Position numbers and translations under genes: made by a program. This document shows positions 1 to 5,119 of a stretch of DNA of 5,270 nt, in pieces. Origin of the DNA: Nitrososphaerales archaeon (GTDB taxonomy: Archaea; Thermoproteota; Nitrososphaeria; Nitrososphaerales; Nitrososphaeraceae); NCBI GenBank assembly GCA_029237515.1, contig JARBAV010000026.1:1-5270 (forward strand), given 5' to 3'. Numbering within the stretch: position 1 is the stretch's first letter; every line of letters starts with the position of its first letter. The notes under the pieces were generated by a model, which saw only the letters and a program-made list of their open reading frames with translations, was not told the origin of the DNA and searched no databases.

Positions 1-341
1 CTAACAACCCTCCCAGGTATCTGACTTGTCAAATTGTTTACTCCAGCAGTCTGTGAGATCTTAGATAGCGACTTTTCCAAAACTTCTGACAGTTTTGAAT
101 GCTTATTTATTTTCATCTCTGTTCCATCTATAAGTAGCCTTACCTCAGATGTACTAGAGTTGAGTATTTTCGCGGAGTGGTAGGAGTTGTCTATCATAAA
201 TTCAAGAACATTTGTAGAAAACCTCAAGACCTTGAGAGGATAATCTCTCTGGTCTATCTTGACCAAGGCCTCAGATTCACCCAAGGTGCTGACAAACTCT
301 GCCCTCACGGGCTGTTCTAAATGTGCCATCTTAAATTCCAT
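1..341 (-). CDS. accB: Biotin carboxyl carrier protein (BCCP) subunit of acetyl-CoA/propionyl-CoA carboxylase, N-terminal part
   Basis: I translated this by eye from the ATG at 341-339. It gives 113 residues starting MEFKMAHLEQPVRAEF and runs off the left edge of the window. Archaeal and bacterial BCCPs carry biotin on a Lys in an (A/S)MKM motif within a C-terminal barrel of about 70 residues. Here only the first strand of that barrel is visible, as SQIPGRVV at the cut, so the biotinylation site lies outside the window. The roughly 100 residues before it are the variable N-terminal domain that precedes the biotinyl domain in archaeal BCCPs. The protein shuttles carboxybiotin from the biotin carboxylase to the carboxyltransferase. 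Its start overlaps the stop of accC by one base (TAATG) and follows an AGAGGG ribosome-binding sequence, so translation is probably coupled to accC. Identification rests on the N-terminal pattern, the PGxVV strand and the operon context. Confidence 0.88.
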   Translation of the reverse strand, partial: MEFKMAHLEQPVRAEFVSTLGESEALVKIDQRDYPLKVLRFSTNVLEFMIDNSYHSAKILNSSTSEVRLLIDGTEMKINKHSKLSEVLEKSLSKISQTAGVNNLTSQIPGRVV

Positions 342-355
342 TAATAGTTCCCTCT
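339..355 (-). promoter_or_regulatory. Ribosome-binding site and TAATG stop/start overlap for the BCCP gene
   Basis: On the minus strand AGAGGG (355-350) lies 8 nt before the ATG (341-339), at good spacing for pairing with the 16S 3' end. The accC stop TAA (343-341) shares its last A with this ATG. This arrangement decides the start of the carrier gene and suggests re-initiation by ribosomes that finish accC. Confidence 0.65.
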
Positions 356-1855
356 CTGTCTGTTCCATGACGACATCTGTTCGGAGGTCCCAACTTCATT
401 TCTGGCTGAAGGGGTCCGCATAAACTCTGAATAAAGTAAAAGTGCAGCGAGAGCAGGAACTTGGGTCTGGGACGACAAGCCCTTTGTATCCTTAAGTAGC
501 TTATCCATAAGGGAGTATCGGTCTAGATAGTCCGTTGATAACTCTCCTCTTATGAAATGCTCCTCCTTCATTATCGTCTTGTAAAGGGGAATAGTTGTAT
601 TCACACCCTCGACTTCAAATTCGTTTAGGGCGTTAATCATTCGGCTTCTGGCTTCTTCGAAATGGTTGCCCCAAGTGATGAGCTTTGCCACTAGGGAATC
701 ATAATATCCTGATACCATACAGCCAGGATAGAGATATGAATCCACGCGTACACCGGGCCCGTATGGTAAGTTGCATGAAGGAACTAATCCGACTGACGGA
801 GAGAATTCGTTGAACGGATCTTCGGCATTTATACGGCATTCAATAGCTGCTCCTCTTAGATCCAAATCTTCCTGCTTGAATGGGATCTTTTCTCCCTGTG
901 CTATTGAAATTTGCAATTTTACAAGATCTAAACCAGTCACAAATTCTGTTACTGGATGTTCTACCTGCAATCGGGAGTTGATTTCTATAAAGTAGAAATT
1001 CCCCTTGTTGTCTCTTAAAAATTCTGCTGTCCCTGCATTGACGTAATCCACGGCATCAACAGCTCTAACTGCGATTTCTCCTATTTTATTGCGAGTTTTA
1101 GCATCTAGAACGGGAGAAGGAGACATTTCGATGAGCTTTTGGTGTCTCCGTTGCACAGAACATTCTCGCTCGAATAAGTGTCTACTGTTGCCGTGGGTAT
1201 CTCGAATAAGTTGATACTCAATATGGCGTATGCCTTCAAGGCATTTTTCAACGTAAAGGGCAGCCTTCCCAAATGCGGCTTTTGATTCGGCGGAGGCCAT
1301 TTCGTATTCTTGTCGTAGTTCTTTTTCGTTCTTGGCCAAACGAATTCCTCTCCCCCCACCGCCAAATGCAGATTTGAGGAGAACTGGGAATCCAGAATCT
1401 TTTGCTATTGCAACAGCTTCATTAAGATCCTCTACCACGCCGTCACTGCCCGGGACCAATGGTACTCCGGCTTCCTTCATAACTTCTTTACACTTCATCT
1501 TGTCACCTGTAACTTCCATAGCCTCACTTCCGGGCCCTATGAATATAATCCCGTTCTTCTTGCAAATCTTCGCAAATCCTTCATTCTCGGATAAAAACCC
1601 ATATCCTGGATGTATAGCATCTGACCCTGATTGCTTTGCGATCTCGATAATTCGCTTCATGTTCAGATAACTCTCAGTGGCCGCTGCCGGGCCGATGTTG
1701 TATGCTTCGTCGGCTCTCTTTACATGCACTGAGCGTGTGTCTTCATCCGAAAATACCGCTACAGATTTTATTCCCAATTCCTTACATGCTCGGACTACTC
1801 TTAACGCGATCTCGCCTCTATTTGCAATCAGAATTTTGCTTATTGTCTTGGTCGT
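341..1855 (-). CDS. accC: Biotin carboxylase subunit of acetyl-CoA/propionyl-CoA carboxylase (start codon non-canonical or altered)
   Basis: This is an ATP-grasp biotin carboxylase. It carboxylates the biotin of BCCP using ATP and bicarbonate, which is the first half-reaction of acyl-CoA carboxylase. Read from 1855 it has 504 residues, normal for the family. The N-terminal pre-ATP-grasp fold carries KILIANRGEIALRVVRACKE (about 7-26). HPGYGFLSEN follows near 83-92, then the ATP-grasp glycine loop GGGGRGIRL (about 165-173). The bicarbonate/ATP catalytic stretch ERECSVQRRHQK is near 229-240, and FIEINSRLQVEHP with the metal-binding Glu and Asn is near 289-301. The C-terminal domain contains YDSLVAKLITWG. 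The nearest in-frame conventional start is TTG at 1777-1775, which would remove the ANRGEIALR strand-helix. Between the in-frame stop at 1861-1859 and that TTG there is no ATG, GTG or TTG. I set the start at ACG 1855-1853, one base from ATG and 7 nt after a good ribosome-binding sequence. ATA at 1843 (reading MSKILIANRGE) is the alternative. The gene begins 13 nt after the carboxyltransferase stop. Function is very secure; the start is not. Confidence 0.96.
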   Translation of the reverse strand, partial: TTKTISKILIANRGEIALRVVRACKELGIKSVAVFSDEDTRSVHVKRADEAYNIGPAAATESYLNMKRIIEIAKQSGSDAIHPGYGFLSENEGFAKICKKNGIIFIGPGSEAMEVTGDKMKCKEVMKEAGVPLVPGSDGVVEDLNEAVAIAKDSGFPVLLKSAFGGGGRGIRLAKNEKELRQEYEMASAESKAAFGKAALYVEKCLEGIRHIEYQLIRDTHGNSRHLFERECSVQRRHQKLIEMSPSPVLDAKTRNKIGEIAVRAVDAVDYVNAGTAEFLRDNKGNFYFIEINSRLQVEHPVTEFVTGLDLVKLQISIAQGEKIPFKQEDLDLRGAAIECRINAEDPFNEFSPSVGLVPSCNLPYGPGVRVDSYLYPGCMVSGYYDSLVAKLITWGNHFEEARSRMINALNEFEVEGVNTTIPLYKTIMKEEHFIRGELSTDYLDRYSLMDKLLKDTKGLSSQTQVPALAALLLYSEFMRTPSARNEVGTSEQMSSWNRQRGNY

Positions 1856-1861
1856 ATTTTA

Positions 1862-1870
1862 TCCGCCTCT
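1862..1870 (-). promoter_or_regulatory. Ribosome-binding sequence before the biotin carboxylase gene
   Basis: AGAGGCGGA on the minus strand resembles the archaeal Shine-Dalgarno consensus GGAGGTGA and overlaps the TAG stop of the carboxyltransferase gene (1871-1869). Counting about 7 nt on from its last G reaches codon ACG at 1855-1853 in the accC frame. It therefore supports initiation close to 1855 and argues against the TTG at 1777, which is over 80 nt away. Confidence 0.5.
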
Positions 1871-3410
1871 ATAAATTTATGTTCCCATGTTTCTTCCATG
1901 GATGTATCTCTCTTTTAGTGGATAATGTATCAAGGGCTCGAATAATCATAGGTCTAGTTTCCATCGGATCTATAACCAAATCGATTATCCCTTTCTCCGC
2001 TGCGATATACGGATTGGCGAATTTTTCTCTGTATTCCTTTGCAAGAGCCTTCTTAGTTTTGGCCAAGTCCTCAGATTTCTTGAGATCTCGCCGATGTATT
2101 ATTGTTATTGCAGCCTCCGGTCCAAGAACTGCAATTTCAGCTGTAGGCCATGCAAAGTTTACGTCAGCTCTAAGGTTTTTACTGCCCATTGCAATGTAAG
2201 CGCCGCCGTACGCCTTTCCTATTATACAAGTGATTTTTGGCACAGATGCTTCGCAATAAGAGTACAGCAACTTGCTCCCGTGCCGAATTATCCCATTGTG
2301 TTCTTGATCGGTTCCAGGTAAGTAACCAGGAGTATCTACTAAGGTAACGATTGGAATGTTGTAGCAATCACAAAATCTAATGAACCTCGCAGCTTTATTG
2401 GAGGAGTGGATATCTAGCGCTCCGGCCAGATATAGAGGCTGATTAGCAACAATTCCTATAGACCTTCCTCCCATCCTTGCAAATCCAACAATAACGTTCT
2501 CCGCAAAGAGTTCATGGATCTCAAAGAAGTCTCCGTCATCAACAATTGTTTTGACAATTTGTTTCATGTCATATTGTTCATAAGGATTTTCTGGGAGTAT
2601 TGATGCAAGTGCAGAATCGATCCGATTTGGATCATCTCCTGTATTAACTATTGGAGGGAATTCGCTATTATTTTGTGGAATATAGGAAAGGAGTTTTTTT
2701 ATCTTATCAATACACGCATATTCATCTTTTGCTACAAAATGAGCCACTCCAGACTTACTGGCATGCGTTATCGCTCCTCCTAGCTCCTCAAATGAAACCT
2801 CCTGTCCTAATACCTCATGGACTACTTCAGGCCCCGTAACAAACATTTGTCCAATATGTTCCACCATAATTATGAAATCAGTCATGGCTGGAGAATATAC
2901 AGCTCCCCCAGCACACGGACCTATACTAGCAGTTATCTGCGGAATAATGCCCGATGCAAGGGTGTTCCGATAGAAGATATCCCCATAACCGTCTAGACTC
3001 ACTACCCCCTCTTGTATCCTTGCTCCTCCTGAATCCAGTATTCCTATGATAGGGACACCGACTTTAAGAGCATGATCCATAACCTTGACGATCTTTTTTC
3101 CTGCCATTTCACCTAGCGAACCGCCTAATACTGTGAAGTCGTACACGTAAACAAACACCTTTCGTCCATCAATTGTGCCAAAGCCAGTCAATACACCATC
3201 TCCAAAATACGTCTTGGTCGAAGGATCATCGTTCCTATGGATTACATACTTGTCGATTTCGACGAAAGAATCCTGATCTAGTAGAAGGCTAATTCTTTCT
3301 CTCGCTGTTAGTTTACCCTTGGAATGTTGGGCAGAGATCCTCTCTGGTCCACCCCCTTCCTCAGACAGCTTTTTGATATGATATAACCTTTTTATCTTAT
3401 CCTCGTGCAT
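1869..3410 (-). CDS. pccB: Carboxyltransferase (beta) subunit of acetyl-CoA/propionyl-CoA carboxylase
   Basis: This protein transfers the carboxyl group from carboxybiotin to acetyl-CoA or propionyl-CoA, giving malonyl-CoA or methylmalonyl-CoA. From Met at 3410 it has 513 residues, the usual length for the decarboxylase/propionyl-CoA carboxylase beta family. Two crotonase-like domains are visible. The N-terminal one has KGKLTARERI (about 31-40), DSGGARIQEGV (about 126-136) and GPCAGGAVYSPAMTDF (about 164-179). The C-terminal one has DTPGYLPGTDQEHNGIIRHG (about 359-378) and GKAYGGAYIAMGSK (about 398-411), whose Gly-Gly backbone amides form an oxyanion hole. AWPTAEIAVLGPEAA follows near 420-434, and the usual HGNINL-type tail ends it. 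An in-frame ATG at 3470 would add 20 residues that do not look like the family. The TATA box lies inside that extension, so 3410 (MHEDKIKRLY) is preferred. It is the first gene of the carboxylase operon and is followed closely by accC. PccB-like rather than AccA/AccD-like architecture is clear; substrate preference is inferred. Confidence 0.95.
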   Translation of the reverse strand: MHEDKIKRLYHIKKLSEEGGGPERISAQHSKGKLTARERISLLLDQDSFVEIDKYVIHRNDDPSTKTYFGDGVLTGFGTIDGRKVFVYVYDFTVLGGSLGEMAGKKIVKVMDHALKVGVPIIGILDSGGARIQEGVVSLDGYGDIFYRNTLASGIIPQITASIGPCAGGAVYSPAMTDFIIMVEHIGQMFVTGPEVVHEVLGQEVSFEELGGAITHASKSGVAHFVAKDEYACIDKIKKLLSYIPQNNSEFPPIVNTGDDPNRIDSALASILPENPYEQYDMKQIVKTIVDDGDFFEIHELFAENVIVGFARMGGRSIGIVANQPLYLAGALDIHSSNKAARFIRFCDCYNIPIVTLVDTPGYLPGTDQEHNGIIRHGSKLLYSYCEASVPKITCIIGKAYGGAYIAMGSKNLRADVNFAWPTAEIAVLGPEAAITIIHRRDLKKSEDLAKTKKALAKEYREKFANPYIAAEKGIIDLVIDPMETRPMIIRALDTLSTKREIHPWKKHGNINL

Positions 3411-3437
3411 GGCCTGAGTCATATGCCAAGAATTAGG

Positions 3438-3445
3438 TATATAAA
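3438..3445 (-). promoter_or_regulatory. TATA box of the carboxylase operon
   Basis: The minus strand reads TTTATATA, close to the archaeal consensus. Its centre is about 31 nt upstream of the ATG at 3410. With the usual archaeal distance of about 26 nt from TATA centre to transcription start, the mRNA would begin near 3415, leaving a leader of only about 5 nt. This supports 3410 as the start of the carboxyltransferase and excludes the ATGs at 3470, 3464 and 3422, which would lie upstream of the transcript. Confidence 0.6.
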
Positions 3446-3548
3446 TAATTACGAAGTGTCTCATATTCATTTATAAGGAGATTTTTGTTCGCCAGGGTTC
3501 CGGAGTACGGTGTGCTAGCTGAATATAAGTGATAATATTTCTCGTACT

Positions 3549-3589
3549 AAAAATTCAACATGCGTAATATGCCTGAGAGCTTCGCGAAG
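3549..3589 (-). terminator. Possible weak terminator after the 70-residue gene
   Basis: Downstream of the stop at 3601-3599 the minus strand has the palindrome CTTCGCGAAG (3589-3580), then GAATTTTTAG with a T5 run at 3553-3549. Archaeal termination mainly needs a T-rich tract in the coding strand, and this one is short. The call is tentative; readthrough into the carboxylase operon is equally possible. Confidence 0.25.
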
Positions 3590-3598
3590 GTAAAATCC

Positions 3599-3811
3599 TC
3601 ACTCCCTAAGTCCAGATCTTCCCCCTTTCGCCCGTCTAAAATAATTCATTCCCAAGTTGTAATTTTCAAACAAAGTTTCGAGTGTCTCAATTTCATTTGC
3701 CAATCTCTGTACGTGAGATTTATCCCAGTCTTTTGCCTTTTTCAAATAATCTAACTCGTCAAGTTTTTCTTGAATTAGCTTTACTACGTTCTTCTCGTAC
3801 TCGCTGGACAT
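3599..3811 (-). CDS. Small charged, coiled-coil-like protein of unknown function (70 residues)
   Basis: I do not recognise this protein. It is strongly charged and rich in Lys, Glu, Leu and Asp. Two helix-forming stretches with coiled-coil-like spacing of Leu/Ile (about residues 5-26 and 31-50) are followed by a basic, Gly-rich tail (RRAKGGRSGLRE). There is no signal peptide, membrane segment, Cys or His cluster. The ATG at 3811 is supported by a TATA-like box centred about 33 nt upstream, giving a leader of only a few bases, typical of thaumarchaeal genes. It lies 68 nt downstream of the 378-residue gene and about 190 nt upstream of the carboxylase operon, all in the same direction. A small helical-hairpin adaptor or nucleic-acid/protein-binding protein is possible but is inference only. 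Its own promoter and helical design make a real gene likely. Confidence 0.68.
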   Translation of the reverse strand: MSSEYEKNVVKLIQEKLDELDYLKKAKDWDKSHVQRLANEIETLETLFENYNLGMNYFRRAKGGRSGLRE

Positions 3812-3840
3812 TTCCGCTTGAAAATAGAATAGTGGTTAGA

Positions 3841-3848
3841 ATAATAAA
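3841..3848 (-). promoter_or_regulatory. TATA-like box of the 70-residue gene
   Basis: The minus strand reads TTTATTAT with its centre about 33 nt before the ATG at 3811. This predicts a start near 3818 and a leader of roughly 5-8 nt. The bases immediately upstream, where TFB would contact its recognition element, fall inside the inverted repeat at 3849-3870. Confidence 0.5.
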
Positions 3849-3870
3849 CCTTCTTAATAGTATAAGAAGG
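3849..3870. repeat. Perfect 8-bp inverted repeat with 6-nt spacer, abutting a TATA box
   Basis: The arms are CCTTCTTA (3849-3856) and TAAGAAGG (3863-3870), separated by ATAGTA. The repeat directly touches the TATA-like box at 3841-3848 and starts 9 nt after the stop codon of the 378-residue gene. The placement fits an operator that would cover the TFB recognition element of the downstream promoter. As RNA it could also form an 8-bp hairpin with a 6-nt loop at the 3' end of the upstream transcript, followed by a T-rich stretch, and so act in termination or 3'-end protection. Confidence 0.55.
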
Positions 3871-3879
3871 GTATCAACT

Positions 3880-5016
3880 TCATTTTCTATGTAGGTCTCC
3901 TAATGTTAGGTTTTTCTGTAACAAAGCATATAGATCTCTTTTATTCAATTCATTGAACCAATATTGATTATAATGGCTAACGTACTGGAAAAGGAATTCT
4001 AGGAACGGTCTAAATCCATATTCGTGCGGGAGCATATCTAGAGCGATTTTTGCCTCGTCCAAGTAGATAGAGCTTTTTCTCATCGTGAGTTCAAATGCTT
4101 TCTGTACATCCCCAGTGATAATACTATAGTACAATGGCCAAGATGGAATTTTTATAGATCCATTCTTGATCGCATCCTGGATTTCGTTTCCACAGCCTAC
4201 ACCTTCACTAGCCTTTGCCATGCCCAGATGATAAATTTCGCCAAGTGGTTTCCTGTCAAGTGCCATATTTCTAGCAGCGGTACCCATTATAGCTCTATAT
4301 TTCTTGTAACATCCCATCATATTTTCATCTGTGACAGACTCAGGCTTCGCTTTCAGTCTCGAATCAATATACTGTCCAACTCTTGCGTCTTTAAATCCTT
4401 CCTCAAACGATCTAAGTACTACGTCTCCTCCGACTGAGATCTTTTGTCTTGCAACCTCAAGTATATATGGATTCATTAGCTTGTAATCATCCAGATAATC
4501 CATGTCCTCGTCTCTATCAATTATTCTGTCCATAGGTTCGCTAAGATCAATTGCGATGATATGTCCGTCTATGATCGTAGTTCTAACCTCAGAACTGATA
4601 CTTTCTTGAAAGTATGCAGCTGCCCCATCAAACAGTGCATTGAGTACAGGAAAGGTCATCAAGACAAAATTAGAATTTAGAATTCGCTCTACTCTGTCTG
4701 CTAGAATTTCAGGTCGAGAAATTCTCGCCATGACATCTTGTATTTTGGAGTCGTCAAGTACCATCTCTGAGGACCCTATTTCTTCTGAGAATTTTCTGAG
4801 AGAGGCTGATGGATTTTGGTCAGAAATGATTAGCTTGTGTAGCGATAACAAGTATCGTTTGGTAAAGTCCTGAAATTGCTCTTCAGTTTCACGGCTGTAT
4901 TTACTAAACTGCTTGTATCCTTTTTCCCTCAATAGAGCTTGCTTGATTATATCCCGTCCTGCTCCAGTACTCATTAGAGTGCTTTTCTTAAATAGGAATT
5001 CATCTTTACCATTCAT
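3880..5016 (-). CDS. Unrecognised helical protein of 378 residues
   Basis: I cannot assign a family. The sequence is predicted by eye to be mainly alpha-helical and soluble, with no signal peptide or transmembrane segment. The N-terminal third is charged (LLREKGYKQFSKYSRETEEQ, about 29-48, then a Lys/Arg-rich helix). A more hydrophobic middle segment lies near 115-137 (NSNFVLMTFPVLNALFDGAA) and a possible short beta pair near 146-158 (TTIIDGHIIAIDL). A strongly acidic patch DRDEDMDYLDD spans about 167-177. The aromatic-rich C-terminal region runs about 329-353 (LPHEYGFRPFLEFLFQYVSH and on). Only two Cys (236, 275) are present, so a metal cluster is unlikely. The start at 5016 is favoured over Met15 because a TATA box is centred about 31 nt upstream. 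The protein-like composition, uninterrupted length and promoter make it a real gene, probably a lineage-specific archaeal protein. Position upstream of the carboxylase operon does not by itself show a functional link. Confidence 0.85.
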   Translation of the reverse strand: MNGKDEFLFKKSTLMSTGAGRDIIKQALLREKGYKQFSKYSRETEEQFQDFTKRYLLSLHKLIISDQNPSASLRKFSEEIGSSEMVLDDSKIQDVMARISRPEILADRVERILNSNFVLMTFPVLNALFDGAAAYFQESISSEVRTTIIDGHIIAIDLSEPMDRIIDRDEDMDYLDDYKLMNPYILEVARQKISVGGDVVLRSFEEGFKDARVGQYIDSRLKAKPESVTDENMMGCYKKYRAIMGTAARNMALDRKPLGEIYHLGMAKASEGVGCGNEIQDAIKNGSIKIPSWPLYYSIITGDVQKAFELTMRKSSIYLDEAKIALDMLPHEYGFRPFLEFLFQYVSHYNQYWFNELNKRDLYALLQKNLTLGDLHRK

Positions 5017-5043
5017 TTATATTGATTTTCACTGGAACCTTGC

Positions 5044-5050
5044 TATTTAA
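5044..5050 (-). promoter_or_regulatory. TATA box of the 378-residue gene
   Basis: The minus strand reads TTAAATA, preceded by a purine-containing TGAAAC that could serve as the TFB recognition element. The box centre is about 31 nt from the ATG at 5016, so transcription would start near 5021 with a leader of about 5 nt. This matches the spacing of the two other promoters in the window. Confidence 0.6.
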
Positions 5051-5119
5051 GTTTCAGCCCAAGCACTTAATCGTACCTGCAATCTTCGAGAGTATTTCTT
5101 GATCTGGTGGTGCAATAAG

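Larger units (their letters stand above)
3411..3598. other. Intergenic region between the 70-residue gene and the carboxylase operon
   Basis: These 188 bases hold the operon TATA box at its left end. A second weaker TATA-like TTATAT lies at 3528-3523 (minus), which would start a transcript near 3500 with a leader of about 90 nt. A perfect 10-bp palindrome CTTCGCGAAG sits at 3580-3589, and a T5 run on the minus strand at 3553-3549. The stretch around 3488-3520 is visibly richer in G and C than its surroundings. I find no convincing gene on either strand. Confidence 0.5.

Noticed and set aside
1105..1365. An 86-codon minus-strand frame inside accC
   Set aside because: It overlaps the glycine loop and catalytic region of the biotin carboxylase in another frame and has no protein-like pattern.
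1332..1670. A 112-codon plus-strand frame
   Set aside because: It is antisense to the accC ATP-grasp domain; the Pro/Ser-rich composition is typical of a shadow frame.
341..1777. Biotin carboxylase starting at TTG 1777
   Set aside because: This start would cut off the conserved ANRGEIALR segment, which is encoded in frame just upstream, and it has no ribosome-binding sequence at proper distance.
1702..2199. A 165-codon open frame on the plus strand with a hydrophobic, membrane-like translation
   Set aside because: It lies entirely antisense to the accC 5' end and the pccB 3' end, both strongly supported. The hydrophobic look is what the reverse complement of such coding sequence commonly gives.
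3411..3470. Possible signal peptide at the N-terminus of the carboxyltransferase (FVIIYIPN)
   Set aside because: The segment includes the operon TATA box and lies before the predicted transcript start; the enzyme is cytoplasmic in this family.
3682..3894. Plus-strand frame of 70 codons opposite the small coiled-coil gene
   Set aside because: The minus-strand frame has a TATA-like box at correct spacing and a charged helical protein; the plus-strand one has neither and runs across the intergenic inverted repeat.
4228..4873. Plus-strand frames at 4228-4437 and 4640-4873
   Set aside because: Both are antisense to the 378-residue gene, short, and lack promoter or ribosome-binding signals.
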